Assembly: GCF_000521605.1 (NCBI RefSeq)
Contig: NZ_CP006942.1
Coordinates: 1,178,001-1,242,000 of the forward strand
DNA length: 64,000 bases
Direction of reading: 5' to 3'
DNA from: Mannheimia sp. USDA-ARS-USMARC-1261
Lineage (GTDB): Bacteria; Pseudomonadota; Gammaproteobacteria; Enterobacterales; Pasteurellaceae
In this document: piece by piece, positions 19,754 through 28,626 of the stretch
How the letters are laid out: the number at the start of each line of letters is the position of its first letter
Numbering within the stretch: the first letter of the stretch is position 1
The notes under the pieces: generated by a model
Seen by the model: only the letters and a program-made list of their open reading frames with translations
What the model was told of the DNA's origin: nothing
The model's database searches: none
Made by a program: the position numbers and the translations under genes

Positions 19754-21676
19754 TTACTCTTGAGCAAGAGCTGTAATCGGATTGAGCCTTGAAGCATTGC
19801 GAGCAGGAATATAGCCAAATACAATGCCGATAAGGGTAGAGCAGAGTACTGCAATAATGACGGATTCCGGCGAAAGAATCATTTTAAAGTTTGAGCCTAA
19901 ACTATTGAATGCCCAAATAATGCCACTTGCCAATAAAATACCAATTACGCCACCAATCAAGCAAATTACTACGGCTTCAATTAAAAATTGTTGCAAAATA
20001 TTGCGTTGTTTGGCTCCAATTGCCATTCTCACGCCGATTTCTCGGGTACGTTCCGTCACTGAGACTAACATAATATTCATTACACCAATACCGCCTACAA
20101 TCAATGAAATAAGGGCAATAGAAGAAATAAGTAATGTCATCGTATTCGTGGTATCAGTAATGGTTTGTTTAATGCTATCACTGTTAATAATAAAGAAATC
20201 TTTTTTGCCATGTCGGGCTATGAGCAGTTCGGTAATGCTTTTTTCTGCGGTTTGGCTTTCGACATTATCTTTAATTTTAACCGTGAGAGAATCAATCTGC
20301 TTCGCCCCTGAAACACGTTGCATAATCGTACTATAAGGCGACCAAAGGGTCAGGCTGGTTTGATTCATTGCATTGGCTTGTTGAGCCACGCCAATAATCT
20401 GAAGCGGTTTTTTATCCACTAAAATAATTTCACCTTCCACCGGATTAGGTAAGCCTAAATCTTTTTGTGTGTTAGGGTCGATCACAATCACTTGAGCAAC
20501 ATTTTTCACCTCTTCAGCCGTGAAAAAACGCCCTGAAATCAGTTTCAGCCCTTTTACGTCCATAAATTCTTCGCCAACACCACGCACAGAGCCAGTTACC
20601 GCAGTATTACCATAAATTAAGGTTGCATTCACATTACTTGATGGTGTTGTGCTTTCAACATAATTTTGTCGGCTTAATGTTAACGCATCACTAATCGTTA
20701 GGTTTTTAGTGAGATTTGCTCGTCGGTCGCCAAAGCCTGTGCCGTTGAGAATATCCATTGTATTTGTACCTAAACTATTGATATTCGCTAAAATTTGCTG
20801 CTGTGAGCCTTGCCCTAATGCAACAACGGAAATAACAGAGGCAATGCCGATAATAATGCCAAGCATTGTGAGCAACGCTCGCATTTTATGAGCTAAGATA
20901 GCACTGCTTGCCATTTTGAAAGACTCAATTAATTGGTCAAAAAAACGTGGTTGTTTGTGGGGTGTTTTATTAAGTTTAAGCTCCGTTGAATAAGGTTTTG
21001 GGCGTTCATCTCGAATAATTTCACCATCTTTAATTTCAACCACACGACTGGCTTGAGCGGCGATGTTAGGATCGTGCGTAACCATAATGATGGTATGACC
21101 TTCTTGGTGCAGATCTCGTAAGATTTCCAGCACCGTTTCACCACTTTTGGAATCTAATGCTCCTGTAGGTTCATCGGCTAAAATAATTTCGCCACCGTTC
21201 ATTAATGCACGAGCAATACTCACACGTTGCTGTTGCCCACCTGATAGTTCATTCGGGCGATTACGTGTTTTATCATCTAATCCCAGTTTAGCTAATAAAT
21301 TATCGGCACGTTGTTTGCGAGATGTGGTATCCATACCTGCATAAATAGCAGGTAGAGCCACATTTTCATTGGCGGTAAGAGCAGGCAATAGATTATAGCG
21401 TTGGAAAATAAAGCCGAATTTACGTTGGCGTAGGTCAGAAAGCTCATCAGCGGTCATTTGCTGAGTTTCTTTGCCTGAAATACGGCAAATACCTGAACTT
21501 GCGGTATCTAAACAACCGATGATATTCATCAAAGTGGATTTGCCGGAGCCTGATGCCCCAATGATCGCAACAAAATCACCTTGTTCTATGATAAGGTTAA
21601 TATTTTTTAAAATATGGGCTTGGTTTTCTCCCAAGCCGAAATATTTATTTAGATTTTCAATCTCGATTAAATTCAT
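19754..21676 (-). CDS. macB: MacB-type ABC transporter (ATPase-permease fusion)
   Basis: A 640-residue MacB-family protein. The N-terminal ATPase has Walker A GASGSGKST, signature LSGGQQQRVS and Walker B ILADEPTGALD. It is followed by one transmembrane helix near residue 265-285, a large periplasmic domain, and three C-terminal helices with the FtsX signature VTERTREIGVRMAIGAK. With MacA and TolC, MacB expels macrolides, peptides or lipoprotein-like substrates. No macA gene is adjacent. The neighbours are cpxA upstream and nif3 downstream. I chose ATG 21676. A start 7 codons earlier would read through an uptake sequence. Confidence 0.9.
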   Translation of the reverse strand: MNLIEIENLNKYFGLGENQAHILKNINLIIEQGDFVAIIGASGSGKSTLMNIIGCLDTASSGICRISGKETQQMTADELSDLRQRKFGFIFQRYNLLPALTANENVALPAIYAGMDTTSRKQRADNLLAKLGLDDKTRNRPNELSGGQQQRVSIARALMNGGEIILADEPTGALDSKSGETVLEILRDLHQEGHTIIMVTHDPNIAAQASRVVEIKDGEIIRDERPKPYSTELKLNKTPHKQPRFFDQLIESFKMASSAILAHKMRALLTMLGIIIGIASVISVVALGQGSQQQILANINSLGTNTMDILNGTGFGDRRANLTKNLTISDALTLSRQNYVESTTPSSNVNATLIYGNTAVTGSVRGVGEEFMDVKGLKLISGRFFTAEEVKNVAQVIVIDPNTQKDLGLPNPVEGEIILVDKKPLQIIGVAQQANAMNQTSLTLWSPYSTIMQRVSGAKQIDSLTVKIKDNVESQTAEKSITELLIARHGKKDFFIINSDSIKQTITDTTNTMTLLISSIALISLIVGGIGVMNIMLVSVTERTREIGVRMAIGAKQRNILQQFLIEAVVICLIGGVIGILLASGIIWAFNSLGSNFKMILSPESVIIAVLCSTLIGIVFGYIPARNASRLNPITALAQE

Positions 21677-21710
21677 ACAAGCGGTCGTTTTTCTCATAAA
21701 TTTTACAAAT

Positions 21711-23105
21711 TTAGGAATGTTGTGCCCAAAGCGGAATAGCTAATTCTACCTTTAGACCACCCATATCGCTTTTTGTTAAATGAATATCACCTTGATGTTG
21801 TTGTACCGCATTATGCACAATAGATAAGCCTAAACCTGTGCCGCCTGTTTCTCTCGTTCTGGCTTCATCTACACGGTAAAAAGGCTTTAAAATATTTTCA
21901 TATTCATTCTCTGGCACACCTTGACCGTCATCTTCAACAATTAAAATCAATTTTTCATCTTGAATATTCATTGTAAGAGAGATGATTTGATTGGCATACT
22001 TTTGAGCATTTCGGACTAAATTTTCTAATGCACTAGCAAGGGAATCCTGAGATCCATTAATAGAATAGAGTGCCGGATTTTCAATATTTTGTTTAACAAT
22101 AAGAACAATATTATTTTGTGAAGTTTCAAATTTAGCATCTTCAATAACATCTTGCCAGATTTCATTAATTTTAAATATTTTCTTATGAATTTGATAATTC
22201 AGTTTTTGTCGAGAAATGACGAGTAAATCTTTGATCATTTGGTCAAGTTTACCAATTTCATTTTCAATTCGATTAATTTCAGGAAGCTCTCCTGCTGTGC
22301 GACGTAAAATAGCAGTTGCTAATTGCAATCTTGCTAAAGGGGTTTTTAGCTCGTGAGAAACGTCAGAAATCATTCTCTGTTGTTGTTCAGTTAAGTCTTT
22401 TAAACTTGTTACCATATGATTAAAGCTTTTTCCAACCTCTCTTATTTCATAAATTCCCTCTTTTTCAAGTTTAGGATTAGGCTCTAAATGTCCAGTGGCA
22501 ATAGCATTAGCAGAAGCGGTTAGATTTTGAACTGGTTTGGTGATTTTAAAGGATAACAACACCAATAATGGCATACCTAAAAACAAGAGTATTAATGTTA
22601 TTAATAATGGAGAGTCTAAAATTGTATTTAGCCATTCTTGTTGAGCATCTACAGCTTTAATAAAATATTGATTATAAGTATGAGTACTAGAATGCACAAC
22701 AAATGGTCCATATATTTCAATATTTTCAAAACGGCGTTGCAAAGGCTCTTTAGTTTGTTGAGATTGATAGATAAAGAATTGTAATGATTTAATATTACTT
22801 TGGTTTACGCCACTTAAATTTCCAGTCTCTTTATCTTCTAAAATAACATCGTAACCATTAGCTGTTTCAACAGATAAGTTTCGTTCAAAAACTTCATCTA
22901 AATTTAAACTTTGCTCGGTTTCAAGACTTTCATTTTTAAAATAGAACTGGTCTTTTTGCGAAATAGGTGAAAATTTTCTTGAATCAAATTTATCAATATT
23001 AAAAGTAATTATAATAAATAAGCTAAGCAATAAACCGTAATAAGTAACAAGTTTATAGGCTAAGCGTTTTCTAAGGTTTAAATATTTTTTAAATAAATTT
23101 GGCAT
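21711..23105 (-). CDS. cpxA: Envelope-stress sensor histidine kinase CpxA
   Basis: A 464-residue sensor kinase with transmembrane segments at about 17-35 and 163-187 flanking a periplasmic sensor domain. A HAMP linker (190-243), the phosphoacceptor His251 in SDVSHELKTPLARL, and an ATPase domain with NLVRNAQKYA, DDGQGVP and GGTGLGLSIV follow. The match to CpxA is along the whole length. It lies 60 bp after cpxR and 34 bp before macB. Its partner response regulator appears frameshifted, which would leave the kinase without a working output. Confidence 0.9.
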   Translation of the reverse strand: MPNLFKKYLNLRKRLAYKLVTYYGLLLSLFIIITFNIDKFDSRKFSPISQKDQFYFKNESLETEQSLNLDEVFERNLSVETANGYDVILEDKETGNLSGVNQSNIKSLQFFIYQSQQTKEPLQRRFENIEIYGPFVVHSSTHTYNQYFIKAVDAQQEWLNTILDSPLLITLILLFLGMPLLVLLSFKITKPVQNLTASANAIATGHLEPNPKLEKEGIYEIREVGKSFNHMVTSLKDLTEQQQRMISDVSHELKTPLARLQLATAILRRTAGELPEINRIENEIGKLDQMIKDLLVISRQKLNYQIHKKIFKINEIWQDVIEDAKFETSQNNIVLIVKQNIENPALYSINGSQDSLASALENLVRNAQKYANQIISLTMNIQDEKLILIVEDDGQGVPENEYENILKPFYRVDEARTRETGGTGLGLSIVHNAVQQHQGDIHLTKSDMGGLKVELAIPLWAQHS

Positions 23106-23164
23106 ATATAATAGTAAAATGTAAAAATCCCTAAAATAATTTTTATTTAGGGATTCGGAAAATA

Positions 23165-23886
23165 TTATTCAGTTACTAATAAGTAACCTTTTCCTCTTAA
23201 TGTTTTAAACCAAGGTAAACCATCTTTTCGTTCTGGTAATTTTTTACGAAGGTTAGATATATGCATATCAATAGCACGATCGTAAGGCGTTAATTGTTTG
23301 CCTAAAACTTCTAAACTTAAAACTCTCTGGATAAAATTTGACCTGGGCTACGCATTAAAAGTTGTAATAATGCAAATTCTGTACCTGTTAAGTCTAAATC
23401 ATTACCTTGGTAGGATGCTTGTTGGCGACCTGAGTGTAATTGTACCCCTGCAAATTGTAGTAATTTAGAAGCAGTTTCAGTTACACCGGTTTCAATTTGA
23501 CTGTTATCTACTTGAAGTTGTTGGGGAACAGTGCGTCTTAAAATAGCCCTTATTCTAGCCACTAGCTCACGATCATTAAAGGGTTTAGGTAGATAATCAT
23601 CAGCACCTAATTCTAAACCTAAAATACGATCAATTTGGTCATCTCTCGCACTTAACATTAAAACAGGTAATACATATTTTTGTCTTATTCGTTTTAATGT
23701 TTCTACGCCATTCAATACAGGCATCATCACATCTAATAATATTAAATCATATTGATTAGTCTCTAATTCATTTAAACCTTCTTGACCATTATGAGCTACT
23801 TTTACTTGAAATCCTTCTAATGAGAGCAGCTCTGTTAATAATTCAGTCAGTTCAATATCATCATCTATTAATAAGATTTTTGACAT
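23165..23886 (-). pseudogene. cpxR: Response regulator CpxR, one-base frameshift in DNA-binding domain
   Basis: The receiver domain is intact: acidic pocket LLIDDD, phosphoacceptor Asp in LILLDVMMP, and Lys in LPKPFNDRE. The winged-helix domain starts normally but the frame stops at 23317 after PGQILSREF. In the next frame the missing part continues without a stop (LSLEVLGKQLTPYDRAID, MHISNLRRKLPE, and a GKGYLLV ending) to 23165. One base added to the four-base run at 23319-23322 would give a normal 240-residue CpxR. Without it the recognition helix is lost. Sequencing error, true mutation and slippage are all possible. Confidence 0.85.
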
Positions 23887-23953
23887 AGCCTAATTCCTAT
23901 AGATTATTTTGTTATAAGTGATAATTGTCCATTATTATAGCAAGCAAAACAAA

Positions 23954-24736
23954 TTATTCTACTGTTTTTATTTGATGCCAAATCGCATCTAATTCAGCTA
24001 ATTTACACTCATTTACAGTTCTTCCTGTATTTTTAACTACTTGTTCGATTTTTCTAAAGCGTTTTTCAAATTTAAGATTGGCATTTCGTAAATTTTCTTC
24101 AGCATTAGTATGATAATGACGACATAAATTTACAATTGCAAATAATAAATCCCCTAATTCTTCAGCCAATTCTTTGGAGCGATTTGGATATTGAGCCATT
24201 TCTGCTTTTACTTCATCAAGTTCTTCTTCTACTTTTTCTAACACCTCTTGCGGATTATCCCAATCAAAACCGACTTTTGAACAACGCTTTTGTAATTTAT
24301 TGGCACGAGTAAGAGCGGGTAAAGCAAAAGGGAGATCATCCAATATAGATTCTTGGTTACGATGTTTTTCATCATTCGCTTTTTGTGCTTCCCAGCTTTT
24401 TAACGCCTCTTCACTATTTTCTGCTTTTACATCACCAAAAACGTGAGGATGGCGGTAAATCAGTTTATCGTGAATATCGTTTACAACATCATCAAAGGTA
24501 AAAGAGCCTTCTTCTTTTGCTAGTTGGCTTAAGAAAACAACTTGCAGTAATAAATCGCCCAATTCTTCTCTTAGAGCAGAACGATCTTGAGTATGGATAG
24601 CTTCAGCAACTTCATAGGTTTCTTCTAATAAATGGGGAAGCATAGTGTCGAAGTTCTGCTTTAAATCCCACGGGCAGCCGTGTTCTGGGTGGCGAAGTTG
24701 GTTCACGACTTCAAGAAATTGTTCGATAGTAGCCAT
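23954..24736 (-). CDS. mazG: Nucleoside triphosphate pyrophosphohydrolase MazG
   Basis: A 260-residue all-alpha NTP pyrophosphatase that removes aberrant dNTPs and lowers ppGpp. Two tandem MazG domains are visible. The first has GCPWDLKQ, EETYEVAEAI and ELGDLLLQVVF. The second has KVEEELDEVKAE and ELGDLLFAIVN, whose Glu/Asp residues bind Mg. Start ATG 24736 with AAGGA 6 bases before. An earlier in-frame ATG would add 12 residues spanning an uptake sequence. cpxR follows after 67 bp. Confidence 0.93.
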   Translation of the reverse strand: MATIEQFLEVVNQLRHPEHGCPWDLKQNFDTMLPHLLEETYEVAEAIHTQDRSALREELGDLLLQVVFLSQLAKEEGSFTFDDVVNDIHDKLIYRHPHVFGDVKAENSEEALKSWEAQKANDEKHRNQESILDDLPFALPALTRANKLQKRCSKVGFDWDNPQEVLEKVEEELDEVKAEMAQYPNRSKELAEELGDLLFAIVNLCRHYHTNAEENLRNANLKFEKRFRKIEQVVKNTGRTVNECKLAELDAIWHQIKTVE

Positions 24737-24846
24737 ATTTTTCCTTATTACAAGCGATCGATTTTTACCCAAATTTTACAAATTCTAGCATAATAACTTT
24801 CTTTTCGCTTATAATATGACGATTTTTTAGCAACCAAGGATATAAA

Positions 24847-24948
24847 ATGGCAGTGGAAAAATTAACCAAAAAACGTTTGATTCAAATTGTTATAATGCTT
24901 GTTATTCTTCTGATTGCGTTTTTTTATCGTACTTATGCACACAGTTAG
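24847..24948 (+). CDS. 33-residue single-pass membrane peptide
   Basis: A short frame below usual gene-calling cutoffs encodes MAVEKLTKKRL, then a hydrophobic helix (IQIVIMLVILLIAFF), then YRTYAHS. The basic N-terminus followed by about 17 apolar residues predicts a single inner-membrane helix with the N-terminus inside. AAGGA lies 9 bases before the ATG, and the peptide sits between divergent mazG and accD, with its own 98-bp downstream spacer. I do not recognise the family. Support is the ribosome site, the clean composition and the lack of any other feature here. Confidence 0.55.
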   Translation: MAVEKLTKKRLIQIVIMLVILLIAFFYRTYAHS

Positions 24949-25046
24949 TGATCTGATATGTCAATAAAACATATCAAAAAGCCATAAATTGTGCTTTAAT
25001 AGCAAGAATTTTATTTATCCCACAACTCAATCCAGAAGGACTAAAA

Positions 25047-25943
25047 ATGAGCTGGTTAGACAGAATTTTAGGTAGAGATTCATCTTCATCAAGTACTGCA
25101 AAATCAAAGATCCCTGAAGGGGTTTGGACGAAATGTGCAAGTTGTGAACAGGTTCTCTATAGTGAAGAATTACAACGTAATCAATATGTATGTCCGAAAT
25201 GTGATCATCATATGCGTATTGATGCACGTACCCGTTTATTGAATTTATTAGACAAAGATTCAGCAGTTGAACTTGCCGCCGATTTAGAGCCGCAAGATGT
25301 GTTGAAGTTTAAAGATCTGAAAAAATATAAAGATCGTTTAACCGCTGCTCAAAAACAGACAGGCGAGAAAGACTCTTTCATCGTCCTTTCCGGCACGTTA
25401 CACAATATGCCGGTGGTAACTGCGTCATTCAACTTTGAATTTATGGGTGGCTCAATGGGTTCTGTGGTTGGGGCGAAATTTGTGAAAGCGGCAGAAAAAG
25501 CGTTAGCGGAAAAAATTCCGTTTATCTGTTTCTCGGCGTCGGGTGGTGCTCGTATGCAAGAGGCGTTATTCTCGTTAATGCAAATGGCAAAAACCAGTGC
25601 GATTTTGGCGAAAATGAAAGAGCAGGGTGTGCCGTTTATTTCGATATTAACCGACCCAACTTTAGGCGGTGTTTCTGCAAGTCTTGCAATGTTGGGCGAT
25701 ATTAATATCGCTGAGCCAAAAGCTTTAATCGGTTTTGCCGGCCCTCGTGTTATTGAGCAAACCGTGCGTGAAAAATTGCCGGAAGGCTTCCAACGTGCTG
25801 AGTTTTTATTAGAGCACGGAGCGATTGATATGATCGTTCCTCGTAAAGAGATGCGTGATACCTTAGCTCGCCTTTGTGCGAAATTAACCAATCAACCAAC
25901 ACCGTTTAAAGTAGCGGAATTAGTGGTTGAAGACGTTGCATAA
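25047..25943 (+). CDS. accD: Acetyl-CoA carboxylase carboxyltransferase, beta subunit
   Basis: A 298-residue subunit that with AccA transfers CO2 from biotin to acetyl-CoA to give malonyl-CoA, the first step of fatty acid synthesis. The N-terminal zinc ribbon is C30-x2-C33-x15-C49-x2-C52, which also binds mRNA in E. coli. The crotonase-fold part shows [21 protein letters not shown] and [19 protein letters not shown] precedes the ATG. folC follows after 20 bp, as in many gammaproteobacteria. Confidence 0.97.
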   Translation: MSWLDRILGRDSSSSSTAKSKIPEGVWTKCASCEQVLYSEELQRNQYVCPKCDHHMRIDARTRLLNLLDKDSAVELAADLEPQDVLKFKDLKKYKDRLTAAQKQTGEKDSFIVLSGTLHNMPVVTASFNFEFMGGSMGSVVGAKFVKAAEKALAEKIPFICFSASGGARMQEALFSLMQMAKTSAILAKMKEQGVPFISILTDPTLGGVSASLAMLGDINIAEPKALIGFAGPRVIEQTVREKLPEGFQRAEFLLEHGAIDMIVPRKEMRDTLARLCAKLTNQPTPFKVAELVVEDVA

Positions 25944-25963
25944 CCTTGAATAATGAAGTTTTA

Positions 25964-27265
25964 ATGAACACATTAATAACCCCTAAAGCCACGGATTCTT
26001 TGGAAACGTGGCTTTCCTATTTAGAAAATGCCCATTCCAAACCGATTGATATGGGCTTGGAACGCATCACCCAAGTGGCAAAAGAGCTAGACTTGCTCAA
26101 TCCTGCCCCTTATGTCATCACAGTTGCCGGCACAAACGGCAAAGGTTCAACCTGCCGATTGCTGGAAGTAGCTCTGCTAAAAGCCGGTTTTAAAGTCGGC
26201 GTGTTTTCCTCTCCACACTTAATCCGCTACAACGAGCGTGTGCGAGTGAATGGTGAATTATTACCTGATGCAGATCACATTCGTTCATTTGCAAAAATTA
26301 ACGAAAAAAAGACCGCTTCACTCAGCTATTTTGAGTTCAGCACGCTCTCAGGCTTGGATTTATTCAAGCAAAATAATCTTGATATTGTGATTTTGGAAGT
26401 AGGCTTAGGCGGTCGCTTAGATGCCACTAACATTGTTGAGCCAAACCTGGCGATTATTACCTCCATCGACATCGACCACGTCGCATTTCTTGGCGATAAC
26501 CGTGAAGATATCGGGCGGGAAAAAGCAGGCATTTTCCGTGCGAATACTCCTGTCATTATCGGTGAACCGGATTGCCCAAATTCGATTAAAGAAATCGTCA
26601 ATTCGTTAAATTGTCACGCTTTTTATCGAGGTAAGGATTGGCATTTTGACATTCAAAATAATCTGTTCCAATGGCGTTCTGAAGCCAAATCTTTCGTAGA
26701 TTTACCGTTGCCGTTAATTCCGATTCCCAATGCTGGCACGGCATTGGCAGCGTTAATGCAACTGCCGTTTGAAATTGATGATCAAATTATTCGAGAAGCC
26801 TTTCTTGAGGCTCAAATGACAGCTCGTTTCCAAACGCTAACAGACAAAGATTTTGCAAATTTTTCAAAAAATAGACCGCTTGCCAAAGTGATTATTGATG
26901 TGGGGCATAATCCGCACGCTGCCCGTTATTTGGCTGAACGCTTAAATGAGCTAAAACGCCCAAATCAGCACATTTATGCGGTGTTTAGTGCCTTAGAAGA
27001 TAAGGATTTATCCGGCATTGTTGAGCCGTTGGAAAGCGTGATTGATGAATGGCATTGTGCCGGTTTGGATTGCTGGCGAGGGCAGAGCGGCGAGGCAGTC
27101 CAGACCAAACTTGCAAAAGTATTACCAAATTCTACCGCTTGTAGTTATGAAACCGTGCCTGAAGCCAGCCTTGCGTTGTTTGAAAACGCAACCGAGCAAG
27201 ATATTGTGCTGGTCTTTGGTTCATTCCATACTGTCGCGGATTTTATGCTTTGGTTAGACAAATAA
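25964..27265 (+). CDS. folC: Bifunctional dihydrofolate/folylpolyglutamate synthase
   Basis: A 433-residue Mur-ligase-fold enzyme that joins glutamate to dihydropteroate and then extends the gamma-glutamyl tail. Seen: the ATP loop VAGTNGKGST, FSSPHLIRYNERVRVNG, EVGLGGRLDATN and IITSIDIDHVAFLGD. The C-terminal domain has VIIDVGHNPHAA. A TTG 6 codons earlier is also in frame, but the ATG at 25964 gives the family N-terminus. It shares an operon with accD and ends at a bidirectional terminator. Confidence 0.95.
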   Translation: MNTLITPKATDSLETWLSYLENAHSKPIDMGLERITQVAKELDLLNPAPYVITVAGTNGKGSTCRLLEVALLKAGFKVGVFSSPHLIRYNERVRVNGELLPDADHIRSFAKINEKKTASLSYFEFSTLSGLDLFKQNNLDIVILEVGLGGRLDATNIVEPNLAIITSIDIDHVAFLGDNREDIGREKAGIFRANTPVIIGEPDCPNSIKEIVNSLNCHAFYRGKDWHFDIQNNLFQWRSEAKSFVDLPLPLIPIPNAGTALAALMQLPFEIDDQIIREAFLEAQMTARFQTLTDKDFANFSKNRPLAKVIIDVGHNPHAARYLAERLNELKRPNQHIYAVFSALEDKDLSGIVEPLESVIDEWHCAGLDCWRGQSGEAVQTKLAKVLPNSTACSYETVPEASLALFENATEQDIVLVFGSFHTVADFMLWLDK

Positions 27266-27284
27266 TCAAATTTGAAGCAAAAAT

Positions 27285-27316
27285 AAAGGCGAACCTAATG
27301 TTCGCCTTTTGTTTTT
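27285..27316. terminator. Bidirectional terminator between folC and aspC
   Basis: AAAGGCGAAC (27285-27294) and GTTCGCCTTT (27300-27309) form a perfect 10-bp stem with a CTAAT loop. A T-run follows on both strands, so it serves the convergent genes. Confidence 0.9.
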
Positions 27317-27323
27317 TACTCAA

Positions 27324-28520
27324 TTAAAGCACTTTCACAATCGCATCTGCTAATGCTTCAATATTTTTGCTGGTGATGCCTGCCACGTTAATTCGACCTG
27401 AACGCACCGCATAAATTGCGAATTCATCTTTTAGTCTGTCCACTTGTTCCGGCGTTAAACCGCTGAAAGAGAACATACCGTTTTGTTCGTTGATGAATGA
27501 GAAATCTTTGTTTGCGCCTTTCTCTTTCAATAATTGCACCAACTTCGCACGCATCTCTTTAATGCGGTTACGCATTTCATCTAACTCTTCAATCCATAAT
27601 GCTTTCAGTTCAGGATCGGCTAACGCCACCGCGACCGCACTTGCACCGTGGGCTGACGGGTTAGAGTAAAGCACACGAATAATTGATTTAATTTGTGTGA
27701 ATGCACGGTTTGCATCATCAGCGTTATCTGCAATTAAGGTAAATGCCCCAACACGCTCGTTGTATAAACCGAAGTTTTTCGAGAATGAGCTTGCCACCAA
27801 TAATTCACGGTTGTTTTTCACAAATGCACGTAAGCCGTAAGCATCTTCTTCCAAGCCGTTTGCAAAGCCTTGATAAGCGAAGTCGAACAACGGCAACCAG
27901 CCTTTTTCTGCCGATAATGCGGCTAATTGCTCCCATTGTGCAGGAGTTGGGTCGATACCGGTCGGGTTGTGGCAGCAGCCGTGGAGTAATACCACATCGC
28001 CTGCTTCCGCTTGGCTTAAGTCTGCGATTAAGTTATCCCAATCTAAACCGTTGGTCTCTTTGTTGTAGTAACGGTAGCCTTTCACATTAATGCCGACCGC
28101 TTCAAAAATAGCGTTGTGGTTCGGCCACGTTGGGGTGGAGATCCAAACATTTTTCGCCGAAGTGTGGCGTTTCACAAATTCTGCCGCAATACGCAATGCC
28201 CCTGTTCCACCTAAACTTTGAGCAGTTTTCGCACGCCCTGAGGTAATCACTTCCGCATTTTCGCCGAATAATAATGTTTGTGTTGCGGCATTAAAAGCTT
28301 GTACGCCGTCAATGGTTAAATAGGTTTTGGTGGTTTCGTTTTCTAATAAGCGTTTTTCTGCTTCTTTTACTGCTTTAACGATTGGGGTTTTGCCCTCATC
28401 GGTCATATAAACACCGATTCCAAGATTGATTTTACCTTCACGGGTGTCGGCTTTGAATGCTTCGCCCAAACCTAAAATTGGGTCTGCCGGTGCTGCTTGA
28501 ATATGACTGAACATTGACAT
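27324..28520 (-). CDS. aspC: Aromatic/aspartate aminotransferase
   Basis: A 398-residue class I PLP aminotransferase interconverting aspartate and oxaloacetate (and often aromatic amino acids). Seen: NLGIGVY, GTGALR phosphate region, [21 protein letters not shown] and the PLP lysine in [15 protein letters not shown]. It is close to E. coli AspC, and family members with the same fold (TyrB) cannot be excluded. I chose ATG 28520 because GAGGA lies 6 bases upstream. A second ATG two codons on is also possible. Confidence 0.92.
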   Translation of the reverse strand: MSMFSHIQAAPADPILGLGEAFKADTREGKINLGIGVYMTDEGKTPIVKAVKEAEKRLLENETTKTYLTIDGVQAFNAATQTLLFGENAEVITSGRAKTAQSLGGTGALRIAAEFVKRHTSAKNVWISTPTWPNHNAIFEAVGINVKGYRYYNKETNGLDWDNLIADLSQAEAGDVVLLHGCCHNPTGIDPTPAQWEQLAALSAEKGWLPLFDFAYQGFANGLEEDAYGLRAFVKNNRELLVASSFSKNFGLYNERVGAFTLIADNADDANRAFTQIKSIIRVLYSNPSAHGASAVAVALADPELKALWIEELDEMRNRIKEMRAKLVQLLKEKGANKDFSFINEQNGMFSFSGLTPEQVDRLKDEFAIYAVRSGRINVAGITSKNIEALADAIVKVL

Positions 28521-28626
28521 TGGAAATCCTCTTAACAATTAAAAAACAACAGTGAATTTATACGGCTAAATGGAAAATTTAGCAAGAGGGAAAGCATAAA
28601 AAAATTAAGTTAATCCATAAATTATT

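Noticed and set aside
25349-25891. 180-codon open frame antisense to accD
   Set aside because: Shadow of accD codon use. No ribosome site, and accD is certain.
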